Shown here: in pieces, positions 18,546 through 27,289 of the stretch
Numbering within the stretch: the stretch's first letter is position 1
Layout of the letters: each line of letters starts with the position of its first letter
DNA from: Rhodovastum atsumiense
Lineage (GTDB): Bacteria > Pseudomonadota > Alphaproteobacteria > Acetobacterales > Acetobacteraceae
Direction: 5' to 3'
Length of the DNA: 64,000 nucleotides
Assembly: GCF_937425535.1 (NCBI RefSeq)
Contig: NZ_OW485601.1
Coordinates: forward strand, 4,385,501-4,449,500
The notes under the pieces: generated by a model
What the model was told of the DNA's origin: nothing
Databases searched by the model: none
Seen by the model: the letters and a program-made list of their open reading frames with translations, nothing else
Translations under genes and position numbers: made by a program

Positions 18546-20540
18546 ATGCGCGCCCCCCTGCTGCTCGCCGCCCTGCTGGTCCTCACCGGCGCGCCCGGCC
18601 TCGCCGCCGCCCAGGGGCTCGACCGCAGCGCGCTGGAGCAATTGTTCGGCGAGCCGGTCACCACCAGCGCCACCGGCAAGCCGCAGCGCGCCTCCGACGT
18701 GCCGGTGGCCATGGACATCATCACCGCCGCGCAGATCCGCCGCTCCGGCGCGCACGACATCCCCGGCGTGCTGGCGCGGTACACCACGCTCGATGTCATG
18801 CGCTTCACCCCGGACGATTATGCGGTCGGGGTGCGCGGCTACGCCACGCCGAACGTGCCGCGGCTGCTGGTGCTGGTGGACGGGCGGCAGGTCTACCTGG
18901 ACGATTACGGCCGCACCCTGTGGTCGGCGATTCCGGTGCAGCTTTCGGAGATCCGGCAGATCGAGGTGGTGCGCGGGCCGAACAGCGCCCTGTTCGGTTT
19001 CAACGCCGCCGCCGGCGTGATCAACATCGTCACCTGGGATCCCGGCTATGACCGGGTGAACACCGTCGTTCTGCGCGGCGGCAGCGGCGCCTATGGCGAG
19101 CTGTCGGGCGTGGCCACGACGCCGCTGCCGGGCAACGGGGGATTGCGCATCTCCACCGGGCTGCGGCGGCAGGACCGGTTCGCGCACGGCTATGCATCCG
19201 CCGATGACCGCGTCGATCCCGCCAATGCGCAGGTGGCGAGCACGGCCACGTTCGGCCTGGGCGGGGCTGTCCGGGCCGGGCTCGACGCCAGCTACGTCAC
19301 TACCCGGACGGGACAGGTGGACACCAATTTCATCAGCCGCAACCAGGCGGAGGTCTGGAGCCTGCGCGGGCGCATCACCGCCGATACGGGGCAGGGGCTG
19401 ATCGACGCCTCGGTCTACCACAACGGCTTCGGCTACCGGATCGCCGGCACCCCGGCCTGGCAGCAGGGCACCACCGTGATCGAGCTGAGCGACACGATCA
19501 AGGTGGGGGCTGCGCATACGCTGCGGCCCTTCGTGCAGTACCGGCGCAACGAGCTGCAGGAAAGCGCCGCCTGGACCTTCGCCGGCGGCCTGGTGTCCGG
19601 CAGCCCGGTCGGGGTCGGCTACCAGGTCGCCTCGGTCGGCGGCATGTGGAACTGGGCGCTCGCCGACAGCCTCGAATCGACGGTGGCGTTGCGCTACGAC
19701 CGGCTCTGGCTGCACGGCCGCGGATATGACGGGCCGGGCCAGCCGTTTTCGGATGCCGACTACAACCGGCGCGGCTTCGGCACGCTGGCATGGAATGCCG
19801 CGCTGGTCTGGAAGCCGGGCCCGCTGGACAGCGTGCGCCTGTCGGCCGCACGCGGCATCCAGCCACCGACGCTGCTGGATCTGGGCATGCGGGTGAATTT
19901 CGGGAGCTTCGTCTCGGGCGGCTCGCCCTTCGCGCCGACCACGGTGGTGGACGACTACGAGATCGGCTATCGCCGCCGCCTGGAACGGCTCGCGACCGAT
20001 CTGGACCTGACGGCGTTCACCCAGGCCAACCGTGCCCTGAGCAGCACGCTCGACGGACAGGCACTCGTGCTGCCGCCTGCCGTCGCCGTGCCGACCCTCG
20101 TGCCCGTCAGCCTCGGCACCTCCCATGTCGCGGGTGTGGAAGTCGGGGTCACGACGCATCCCGGCCCGCAGCTGGAGGTCGGGCTGAAATATCGGGGCGC
20201 CTTTACCTCTGGCCGCCTGATGCCGGCCTATATCGAGTACCAGCGCGCATCGCCCCGCCACATCGCCACCGCGCATGTCGGCTGGACGCACGGGAACTGG
20301 GAGGCTGACCTGTTCGCGCGCTATGGCAGCTCGGCCGCCGGCTACCGCATGTCGGCGACGGGAATCGCCCTGGTGACGGTGAAGGATTGCGTCTCCGCCT
20401 CGGCCCGCGTCGCCTATCGCATCACGCCGAAGCTGATCGTGGCGCTGGAAGGCGACGACGTGCTGCAGGCGCGCCAGGCGCAGGGCATCGGCACCCTGGT
20501 CGAACGCCGCGTCTACCTGTCGCTGCGCGCCGATTTCTGA
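18546..20540 (+). CDS. TonB-dependent outer-membrane receptor
   Basis: Predicted 664-residue TonB-dependent receptor. A signal peptide ends near GLAAAQ. The plug domain (about 35-165) shows the family's order: ASDVPVAMDIITAAQIRRSG, VRGYA, PRLLVLVDGRQVY, IRQIEVVRGPNSALFGFNAAAGVINIVT. The rest forms the 22-strand barrel and ends in LSLRADF, with the terminal aromatic expected of outer-membrane proteins. The substrate is unknown; no siderophore or cobalamin gene is nearby. It directly follows the YfiR-like gene (3-base gap). This pairing suggests a regulatory or accessory role of the periplasmic partner in receptor function or c-di-GMP control, which is inference. Confidence 0.92.
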   Translation: MRAPLLLAALLVLTGAPGLAAAQGLDRSALEQLFGEPVTTSATGKPQRASDVPVAMDIITAAQIRRSGAHDIPGVLARYTTLDVMRFTPDDYAVGVRGYATPNVPRLLVLVDGRQVYLDDYGRTLWSAIPVQLSEIRQIEVVRGPNSALFGFNAAAGVINIVTWDPGYDRVNTVVLRGGSGAYGELSGVATTPLPGNGGLRISTGLRRQDRFAHGYASADDRVDPANAQVASTATFGLGGAVRAGLDASYVTTRTGQVDTNFISRNQAEVWSLRGRITADTGQGLIDASVYHNGFGYRIAGTPAWQQGTTVIELSDTIKVGAAHTLRPFVQYRRNELQESAAWTFAGGLVSGSPVGVGYQVASVGGMWNWALADSLESTVALRYDRLWLHGRGYDGPGQPFSDADYNRRGFGTLAWNAALVWKPGPLDSVRLSAARGIQPPTLLDLGMRVNFGSFVSGGSPFAPTTVVDDYEIGYRRRLERLATDLDLTAFTQANRALSSTLDGQALVLPPAVAVPTLVPVSLGTSHVAGVEVGVTTHPGPQLEVGLKYRGAFTSGRLMPAYIEYQRASPRHIATAHVGWTHGNWEADLFARYGSSAAGYRMSATGIALVTVKDCVSASARVAYRITPKLIVALEGDDVLQARQAQGIGTLVERRVYLSLRADF

Positions 20541-20824
20541 GACGGGCCGCAGGGCGCGGGTATCCCTGCCGCCATTCGGACATTCTCTCGCCAATTCTAA
20601 TAATAATGCGCAACAAAAATCCGGAGCGCTCAGCAGAATATTAAATTAAAATGAACATTTAACGCCATTTGGTTGATTATAATCTTGCTGGTGCGCGTGC
20701 ATCATGCAAGTAAGTGACCGGACGCGGCTATGTCGCCATCAAGATGACTTCCTGCCTGTTGTTGCGAATGACGGCCTTGTTTCACCGCCTTCCCGAAAAG
20801 CCGTTGATCTCTTCCGGTGTCAGC
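20541..20824. other. Intergenic region with weak hairpin and AT-rich promoter zone
   Basis: A short inverted repeat (GCAGGG at 20549-20554, CCCTGC at 20564-20569) follows the receptor stop but has no T tract. AT-rich sequence follows from about 20600 to 20710, with a GATTATAAT box at 20675-20683 that may be the promoter of the next chemoreceptor gene. Nothing else is seen. Confidence 0.35.
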
Positions 20825-22513
20825 ATGACCCTTCATCGCCTGAAAATTCCTGCCAAACTGGCCTTGCTGCTGGGGCTCTCGGTCCTGGCGATGATCGCCA
20901 TCGTCGCCCTGAGCAGTTCGATGCTGCGTCAGCAAATGATCGACGACCGTACGGACAAGCTCCGCGCGGTCGTGCATTCGGCTGTCACGTTGGCCCGCGC
21001 GCTGGAGGACCGTGTCGTGGCCGGGCACCTGACCCGGCCGCAGGCGATCGACCAGATGCGCCAGGTCATCCATGCGATGCGGTTCGACGGTGGCGACGGC
21101 TACCTTTCGCTCCTCAGCTCCGGGAATCTCGTGATCATCCATGGCGCTTTGCCGGGACGGGAAGGCATGACCCCCCCGCCCATAGCGGGGATCGGCCGCA
21201 CCACCGCCGAACTTGCCCTGGACGCCCTGCGCACCTCCAGCGAAGGGACCATTCATTATCCCTATCCGAAACCGGGCCAGACCCAGCCGCTCGACAAGGT
21301 CTCCTTCGTCGCCCGCTTCGCGCCCTGGGACGCCTTCTTCATCGCCGGCGCCTATACCGACGACCTCGACGCCCTGTTCGCCACGGCCCTGCGGAAAATC
21401 GGATTGGTCAGCGGCGCGATCCTGCTGGTCGCCCTGCTGGCGGCATGGCTGGTGAATCGCGACATCACCCGCTCGCTCGGCAGCCTCAAGGCCATCATGC
21501 AGCGCCTGGCGAAGGGCGAGTTGTCCGTCACCGTGCCGGGCACGGACAGGCACGACGAGGTCGGCGAGATGGCCGCGGCCGTGCAGGTGTTCAAGGACAA
21601 TGCGCTGGAGATGAAACGCATCGAGGCCGAGGCCGCCGCGCGCAAGGCCGAGATGGAGGCGGCCCGGAAGATCGAGCGCGGCCGGCTTGCCGACGGTTTC
21701 CAGGCCAATGTCGGCGGCATCGTCGATGCGGTCGCTTCCGCTGCCACCCAGATGCAGCTGGCGGCCAGGACGATGGCCGGCACCGCCGAGCAGACCACCC
21801 GGCAGGCGGGCGCCGTTGCCACCGCCTCGACGCAGGCTTCCGCCAACGTGCAGACGGTGGCCTCCGCCGCCGAGCAACTCTCCGCCTCGGTTTCCGAGAT
21901 CGCGCGGCGGGTCACGGAATCCTCGCGGATCGCCCGCGGCGCGGTGGAAGAGGCGACGCGCACCGATGCCATCATGCGCGGGCTCGCCGAGGTCACGCAG
22001 AGCATCGGCGAGGTCGTGGGGCTGATCAGCAGCATCGCCGGGCAGACCAACCTGCTGGCGCTGAATGCCACCATCGAGGCGGCACGTGCGGGGGACGCGG
22101 GCCGGGGCTTCGCGGTGGTGGCGAGCGAAGTGAAGAACCTGGCCTCGCAGACCACCCGCGCCACCGAGAAGATCCGCGGCCAGATCGAAGGGGTGCAGAA
22201 GGCGACCGGACAGGCGGTCGAAGCCATTGCCGGAATCGGCCAGACCATCGACCGCATCAACGAAATCGCCGCCGGCATCGCCGAGGCGGTGGAGCAGCAG
22301 GGCTCGGCCACGCGCGAGATCGCGAGCAACGTGATGCAGGCGGCGCAAGGCACCCAGGGGGTCTCGCGTACCATCGACTCCGTCACGCAGGCCTCCGGTG
22401 AGGTCGGCGCGGCGGCGGGGCAGGTGCTGGAAGGCGCGACCGACCTGTCGCACCAGGCCGAGAAGCTGCGTGGCGAGGTTGGCCGCTTCCTGGTCGAGGT
22501 GCGCGCGGCGTAA
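20825..22513 (+). CDS. Single-Cache chemoreceptor (MCP)
   Basis: Predicted inner-membrane methyl-accepting chemotaxis protein of 562 residues. A membrane segment (about 10-30) and a second one (about 190-210) flank a single Cache (sCache_2-type) periplasmic sensor, marked by [15 protein letters not shown] and the [15 protein letters not shown] segment. HAMP follows, then the signalling domain with [19 protein letters not shown]. Unlike the other receptors in this window it stops after the methylation helix, with no PilZ or CheW-tether motif visible. Several in-frame starts exist upstream (20714, 20768); the ATG at 20825 is chosen because it gives a normal short n-terminus before the first membrane helix. 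A stem-loop follows the stop codon. Confidence 0.92.
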   Translation: MTLHRLKIPAKLALLLGLSVLAMIAIVALSSSMLRQQMIDDRTDKLRAVVHSAVTLARALEDRVVAGHLTRPQAIDQMRQVIHAMRFDGGDGYLSLLSSGNLVIIHGALPGREGMTPPPIAGIGRTTAELALDALRTSSEGTIHYPYPKPGQTQPLDKVSFVARFAPWDAFFIAGAYTDDLDALFATALRKIGLVSGAILLVALLAAWLVNRDITRSLGSLKAIMQRLAKGELSVTVPGTDRHDEVGEMAAAVQVFKDNALEMKRIEAEAAARKAEMEAARKIERGRLADGFQANVGGIVDAVASAATQMQLAARTMAGTAEQTTRQAGAVATASTQASANVQTVASAAEQLSASVSEIARRVTESSRIARGAVEEATRTDAIMRGLAEVTQSIGEVVGLISSIAGQTNLLALNATIEAARAGDAGRGFAVVASEVKNLASQTTRATEKIRGQIEGVQKATGQAVEAIAGIGQTIDRINEIAAGIAEAVEQQGSATREIASNVMQAAQGTQGVSRTIDSVTQASGEVGAAAGQVLEGATDLSHQAEKLRGEVGRFLVEVRAA

Positions 22514-22541
22514 TGCCGGTCAGCCCTTGCGGCTGCCGGCA
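22514..22541 (+). terminator. Stem-loop after the Cache chemoreceptor gene
   Basis: TGCCGG-t-CAGC pairs with GCTG-CCGGCA around a 7-base loop, directly after the stop codon. There is no T tract, so intrinsic termination is only possible. Confidence 0.4.
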
Positions 22542-22707
22542 AACCCGGATGCATCGCAACGTGCCGCGCGGCGACCGCCTTGCGTTGGTGGAGAAACAAT
22601 GCCGGATGTGCTGCGCTGATCCGCCCTGCACCAGAAATCGTGGGGGCTTGAGTTAAATTGAATAGATTATTACAGTAAGTGGACCGATTATAATAAAATA
22701 AGCACCG

Positions 22708-23094
22708 ATGGGGGATAAATTGTCACAGGACGAATTCAGCCTGCTTCGGGACGGCCTTGAGAACCATCGCTGGCTGCTGGTGTCGTATGGCGGGCATCCC
22801 GTGCTGGACGGCACCAGGATCACCGCGGCGTTCAGGGACGGGCGGGTGAGCGGGACGGCCGGGTGCAATTCCTATTCGGCGTCCTATGAACGCTCGGCCA
22901 GGGAACTGGACATCGGCCCGGCCATCAGCACAAGGATCTATTGCACCGGCCCGGAGGGGGTCATGACCCAGGAGAGGGATTACCTCGGCCTGCTGGAAAG
23001 CGCCGCCCGCTACCGGGTCGGAGGAGACCGGCTCACCATCGCCGATGCGACCGGATATTCGATCCTGGAATACCGCCAGAGCATTGATCTTTGA
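22708..23094 (+). CDS. META-domain (HslJ-like) protein
   Basis: Small protein of 128 residues with a META/HslJ-type fold: HRWLLVSYGG at the start, an ITAAF strand, then the family's GxxGCNxYxxxY block (SGTAGCNSYSASYE) and a late MTQERDYLGLLESAARY helix. META-domain proteins such as HslJ are usually exported heat-shock or envelope proteins. No signal peptide is visible in this frame, so either it is cytoplasmic or the start is misjudged. TATAAT at 22689-22694 lies only 14 bases before the ATG, which would give a very short 5' leader. It converges with the AraC gene. The cellular role is not known. Confidence 0.75.
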   Translation: MGDKLSQDEFSLLRDGLENHRWLLVSYGGHPVLDGTRITAAFRDGRVSGTAGCNSYSASYERSARELDIGPAISTRIYCTGPEGVMTQERDYLGLLESAARYRVGGDRLTIADATGYSILEYRQSIDL

Positions 23095-23153
23095 ACGGGC
23101 GGCAGAACGCCTGTTTGTTACAGAGATAGACAGCGTAAGATAGCCTTATTTTT

Positions 23154-23957
23154 TCAGGCTGGGTGCGTGGGGGTACTACGTTGCGCAAAGTACTGAGCGG
23201 GGGTGCGTCCTAGCGCCTTCTTGAACATTGTAATAAATGCGTTCACTGATTCGTACCCGAGTCCGGCTGCAACATTCTGCACCGTCTCGCCACTCGCCAG
23301 CTCACGAAGGGCGACAACGAGGTGCAGTTGCTGTCGCCAGCGTCCGAACGTCAGCCCTGTCTCGCGGATCAACAGCCGCGCCAATGATCTGTCACTCATC
23401 GCGACCCGCTTCGCCCAATCGCTCAAGGTGCTTCGGTTCGAGGGCTCCGCTGTCAGAGCATCGGCGATCGCCCGGATCTTTGGATGACCGGAAATCGGCA
23501 GATTGAACCGCTCACGTGGCATTTCCGCGAGTTCGTCCAGTAGCACGCGCGCAATCCGGGCGGCATGGCTGCCGGCAATGTAATCCGCACGCTCGCGGGC
23601 AAGGCGCTCGACCATTTCCCGGATCATTGATGAAATCGAAAGTGTGCAACTGTTCTCAGGCAGTTTTGCTGCTTCCGGCTCCACGAACAGATAGTTGAGC
23701 CGCGCATTTGCAGTTGCGCGGGCGCTGTGCGGCACACCGCCCGGAATCCATACCCCGCAATTGGGGGGTACGATCCAGATTTCATTGCCCGCAGTGCAGG
23801 TGACGGCTCCGTGCAGGGCCAGGATCAACTGCCCCTTGCGATGCACATGCAAAGGCACTTCAGCCTCATGCTCGGAGAAATCGAGCTTATGGGCGACCGC
23901 AGGCAGAAAGGTGAGGTCGGGATCAAAAACGCTAACGGCAGATCGCAACACCGGCAT
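23154..23957 (-). CDS. AraC-family transcriptional regulator with cupin domain
   Basis: Predicted DNA-binding regulator of 267 residues. The N-terminal half is a cupin-type ligand-binding domain (HVHRKGQLILALHG, then IVPPNCGVWIPGGVPHS). The C-terminal half is an AraC double helix-turn-helix (about 160-260), with DWAKRVAMSDRSLARLL for the first and VAAGLGYESVNAFITMFKKALG for the second. It is divergent from the FUSC-DUF1656-HlyD operon with a 77-base gap, so it most likely controls that efflux system in response to an aromatic or acidic effector. The effector is inference. Codon use and GC content are lower than in the surrounding genes, as in the rest of this module. Confidence 0.9.
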   Translation of the reverse strand: MPVLRSAVSVFDPDLTFLPAVAHKLDFSEHEAEVPLHVHRKGQLILALHGAVTCTAGNEIWIVPPNCGVWIPGGVPHSARATANARLNYLFVEPEAAKLPENSCTLSISSMIREMVERLARERADYIAGSHAARIARVLLDELAEMPRERFNLPISGHPKIRAIADALTAEPSNRSTLSDWAKRVAMSDRSLARLLIRETGLTFGRWRQQLHLVVALRELASGETVQNVAAGLGYESVNAFITMFKKALGRTPAQYFAQRSTPTHPA

Positions 23958-24034
23958 GAGAATGGCCGTTTTTAGGGATTTTATGGCATAATATCGAATT
24001 TATTTGCTTTTGCAAGTCAGTCACAACTGGCGGC
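23958..24034. promoter_or_regulatory. Divergent promoter region of the efflux module
   Basis: This 77-base AT-rich gap separates the araC-type gene and the efflux operon, so both promoters and the regulator's binding site should lie here. ATAATAT near 23988-23995 resembles a -10 box. No operator repeat is obvious. Confidence 0.4.
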
Positions 24035-26152
24035 ATGAACGCGATGCTGCCCGTAAGTACCCGCTTGACCAGGACCTGTGCAGCAGTGCTGCAGGCGGGA
24101 CCGAACTTCCTTCGCACGCCCGCCATGAAGGTGGATGCGGACGCGATCCTCTTTTCGGCGAAGAGTTTCGCCGCCGCGATGCTGGCCTATTATCTTTCGC
24201 TACGAATAGGGCTGCCCAAGCCGTTCTGGGCCATCGTTACAGTCTACATCGTCTCTCAGACATCCGCCGGAGCATCATTCAGTCGTGGCGTGTATCGCTT
24301 TGCCGGCACGTTCATTGGCGCGATAGCGACGGTAGCGATCGTTCCGAATTTCGTGAACGATCCAATCGTGTGCAGCGTTATCCTCGCTGGCTGGATTGGT
24401 CTGTGCCTGTTTTTCTCGCTGCTTGATCGCACGCCGCGAGCCTATGCCTTCGTTCTTGCTGGCTATACGGCGAGCCTGATCGGTTTTCCGGGCGTGCTTG
24501 ATCCCAGTGCGATTTTCGACACTGCCTCTCTGCGCGTTCAGGAAATTTCCATCGGGATTCTCTGCGCGGTTCTGATCCATCGCTACGTCCTGCCGAAGCC
24601 GATGACGGGCCACTTTACCGGCAGGCTGTCGGCGACGCTGCAGGACGCTCGCCGGCTTGCGGGCGACGCGCTGACGGGAACGCCGGAAGAAAACCGTAAA
24701 GATCGTCACCAGCTTGCTGTTGACCTCCTGACGCTGCAGGGGCTTGCGACGCATCTGCCATATGATCCCGCATCTGTGACGCCACGGCGCGGGACATTGC
24801 AACTGATCCACGATCGTCTCGCCAGGCTGCTTCCCCTCACGGCTGAAATCGAAGACCGGGTACATTTTCTCGGCATGGGTGACGGCGATACGGCTGATGA
24901 CCTGACCACATTGGTTGGTGATGTCCGGGCCTGGATCGCAACCACTGAGGCGGATGATGGGGAGACGGCGGCAACTCGGCTGATTGGGCGCGCACGATCG
25001 GTCCAGAAACATTTGGGCACAGATGCGGCAACCCTGGGCGACAGTGTTGGCGCCAATCTGGCCGGCCATCTGGCCGAAATGATTGGCCTGCTTCATGACT
25101 GCGACAGGCTCAGGCAGAGCATGAACGCCAGTTGGCGCCCACGAAAAACGGCGTCGCTTCACGGGCCGAAACGTGCAAGGGGGTACGTCTATCACCGTGA
25201 TCCATGGATGGCGGCCCGCGCAGCGCTGGGCTGCATCGTCGGTATCCTCAGCGGCTGCGCCTTCTGGATATGGTCGGCCTGGCCGGAGGGCGGAACGGCA
25301 GTCTCCATTCTCGGCGTATGCTGCACCTTGTTCGGCAGCTTCGACGCGCCTGTGCCATTTGTCGTCAAATATATCGTCGGTTCTATCTACGGGGTGCTGA
25401 TCAGCCTCGTCTACAGCTTCGCCATCCTTCCCCAGGTAACGAACTTCGCAGTTCTTGTCGCGGTCCTTGCCCCGGCATTCCTGTTGGCTGGCTCTCTGCA
25501 GGCGCGGCTGCCGACGACGTTCATGGCGATGGGCATCACTCTCACCATTCCGATCCTCTCGGGACTGGGTACCAATTACACTGGTGACTTCGCCGCCTGC
25601 CTCAACACCGTGATCGCGCTCTTTGCGGCGGTCGGTTTCGGGGCGGTCAGCATGTCTCTGTTCCAGACCGTGCCGGTGCACGTCGCGATCAATCGGCTGC
25701 TTCACCTCAGTCGACGGGATGTTGGTCGCCGCGCTCTGGGCGGCGCACCAAACGAAGCGCGCTGGACAAGCCTGATGATCGACCGAACGGCGCTGCTGTT
25801 GCCGAGGCTGCGGGCGTCCGGGAAAACATGTGCAAACGTCCTTGACGATACCCTGCGCCATCTTCGCATCGGGTATGTCGCCGGTCAGCTTCGCAAGACG
25901 ATCCCGCAGACAAAGGGCGAGGCCGGCGCTGCAACAGGCGACCTTCTTTCCGCGATCACCGTGTACTTCAGCGTCAGGAGTCCGACAACGCCTGCCGATT
26001 TTATCGACCTCGATCAGCGCATTGAGACATTGATGGCGATGATGATGGACAGCTCATACAAAAGCCGGTCGCGGGTATTCGATCTGCTCATCGACCTCCG
26101 TTTCGCACTCGGCTCCGGTGGAACGGTAAAGGGAGGCGCATCCGGCTCATGA
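24035..26152 (+). CDS. FUSC-family inner-membrane efflux protein (AaeB-like)
   Basis: Predicted 705-residue inner-membrane transporter of the fusaric-acid-resistance / aromatic acid exporter (AaeB) family. Two similar membrane blocks can be seen. The first (about 45-185) includes PFWAIVTVYIVSQTSAGASFSRGVYRFAGT; the second (about 390-545) includes a WPEGGTAVSILGVCCTLFGSFD segment. They are separated by a soluble region. In the E. coli system AaeB works with the periplasmic adaptor AaeA. The stop overlaps the next start by four bases (ATGA). GC content is about 55-60%, below the neighbouring regions. An internal ATG at 24125 is an alternative start, because the ribosome-binding site at 24035 is weak. 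Likely substrates are aromatic or carboxylic acids, by family only. Confidence 0.9.
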   Translation: MNAMLPVSTRLTRTCAAVLQAGPNFLRTPAMKVDADAILFSAKSFAAAMLAYYLSLRIGLPKPFWAIVTVYIVSQTSAGASFSRGVYRFAGTFIGAIATVAIVPNFVNDPIVCSVILAGWIGLCLFFSLLDRTPRAYAFVLAGYTASLIGFPGVLDPSAIFDTASLRVQEISIGILCAVLIHRYVLPKPMTGHFTGRLSATLQDARRLAGDALTGTPEENRKDRHQLAVDLLTLQGLATHLPYDPASVTPRRGTLQLIHDRLARLLPLTAEIEDRVHFLGMGDGDTADDLTTLVGDVRAWIATTEADDGETAATRLIGRARSVQKHLGTDAATLGDSVGANLAGHLAEMIGLLHDCDRLRQSMNASWRPRKTASLHGPKRARGYVYHRDPWMAARAALGCIVGILSGCAFWIWSAWPEGGTAVSILGVCCTLFGSFDAPVPFVVKYIVGSIYGVLISLVYSFAILPQVTNFAVLVAVLAPAFLLAGSLQARLPTTFMAMGITLTIPILSGLGTNYTGDFAACLNTVIALFAAVGFGAVSMSLFQTVPVHVAINRLLHLSRRDVGRRALGGAPNEARWTSLMIDRTALLLPRLRASGKTCANVLDDTLRHLRIGYVAGQLRKTIPQTKGEAGAATGDLLSAITVYFSVRSPTTPADFIDLDQRIETLMAMMMDSSYKSRSRVFDLLIDLRFALGSGGTVKGGASGS

Positions 26153-26364
26153 TCGTTGATTTTAATTTCGGAGGCGTCTTCATCCCCGGTCTGGTGGTCC
26201 TCGCGTTCATCGCGCTGATCGCCACCATCGCAACGATGCGCTGCTTCGCCGCTACCGGCATCTCCCGCCTGTTCGCTTATCGGCCACTCGTCGAAATCGC
26301 CACCTTTCTCATCATCTGCGGTCTGCTCATGCAGTACCTGCCACTGATCGGACGATTGTCGTGA
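26149..26364 (+). CDS. DUF1656 small membrane protein (AaeX-like)
   Basis: Small inner-membrane protein of 71 residues with two hydrophobic helices (about 9-30 and 47-65), matching the DUF1656/AaeX family that regularly sits between FUSC transporters and their HlyD adaptors. The opening DFNFGGVFIPGLVV is typical of the family. Both ends overlap its neighbours by four bases, so translation is coupled. Its exact function in these pumps is unknown. Confidence 0.88.
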   Translation: MIVDFNFGGVFIPGLVVLAFIALIATIATMRCFAATGISRLFAYRPLVEIATFLIICGLLMQYLPLIGRLS

Positions 26365-27257
26365 AACCTTTTCTGTCCCTGCTCGGCCGATATGCCCTGA
26401 CCCTTTGCGTCGTATTTTTATCCACCTTTGTCGCCGTGCAGGCGTGGGGCCGTTACGAGCGAGCGCCCTGGACCCGCGATGGCAGGGTCGGCGTGGATGT
26501 CGTGCAGATCGCGCCGGAAGTCTCCGGTACGATCCGCTCCGTGCCTGTGGCCGATAATCAGTATGTTAAACGGGGTGACATTCTCTACGAGATCGACCCC
26601 GAGCGGCTTCGGCTGGCAGTGGCACTGGCGGAGGCTGACGTCGAAGCGAGACGTCAGGATATGATCGTTCGTCAGGCGACCGCACGGCGGCAGCGCCAAC
26701 TCAAGGATGTTGTTTCACAGGAAGCCGTCCAGCAATCCGGCGGGGCGGCAGCGGTGGCCAGCGCTGCCTATCAGGCCGCAGTGGCAACACTTGAGCTGGC
26801 GAAACTCGATCTTGCCCGCTCGACGATCCGTTCACCGATCGATGGATATGTCACCAATTTGAGGCTTCGGCCCGGCGACTATGCAACGGCGGGCACGACC
26901 AGGGTCGCTATCCTCGATGCGTCCAGATTCTGGATCACCGGTTATTTTGAGGAGACTAAAATTCAGAAAATCCGCGTTGGAAACCCAGCGCAGATCATGC
27001 TGATGGGCTTTGATCAGCCAGCGACTGGCCATGTCGAAAGTATCGGTCGCGGTATCGAGAACAGCAACGACGCGCCGGGTCATCTCGGCCTGCCCAATGT
27101 AGCGGCGACATTTTCCTGGGTGCGCCTTGCCCAGCGCATACCGGTCCGCATCCATATCGATCGAGTGCCTTCAGGCGTTGAACTGGCTGCGGGTATGACA
27201 GCGACCGTCGAGATCACCCCCGCCGACGTTCAAGCGAACACGAGTAGGCGGCCATGA
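26361..27257 (+). CDS. HlyD-family periplasmic adaptor (AaeA/EmrA-like)
   Basis: Predicted membrane-fusion protein of 298 residues. It starts with a GTG overlapping the upstream stop (GTGA). One N-terminal membrane anchor (about 9-28) is followed by the split lipoyl/barrel-sandwich domain (VQIAPEVSGTIRSVPVADNQYVKRGDILYEID and, after a short coiled coil, STIRSPIDGYVTNLRLRPGDYA) and a beta-barrel domain with FEETKIQKIRVGNPA. It should link the FUSC transporter to an outer-membrane channel, which is not encoded here. Lower GC than the genes downstream. It converges with a GGDEF-EAL gene after 32 bases. Confidence 0.92.
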   Translation: MKPFLSLLGRYALTLCVVFLSTFVAVQAWGRYERAPWTRDGRVGVDVVQIAPEVSGTIRSVPVADNQYVKRGDILYEIDPERLRLAVALAEADVEARRQDMIVRQATARRQRQLKDVVSQEAVQQSGGAAAVASAAYQAAVATLELAKLDLARSTIRSPIDGYVTNLRLRPGDYATAGTTRVAILDASRFWITGYFEETKIQKIRVGNPAQIMLMGFDQPATGHVESIGRGIENSNDAPGHLGLPNVAATFSWVRLAQRIPVRIHIDRVPSGVELAAGMTATVEITPADVQANTSRRP

Positions 27258-27289
27258 AAGGCGCGCTCCCTTTGTCGCAATGGTTGCGC

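Noticed and set aside
17751-20594. A 947-codon minus-strand open frame opposite the YfiR-like and TonB-receptor genes.
   Set aside because: Arg/Gln/Gly-rich shadow of well-supported genes.
24275-25861. A 528-codon minus-strand frame opposite the FUSC gene.
   Set aside because: The FUSC protein has clear membrane blocks and operon context; the opposite frame has none.
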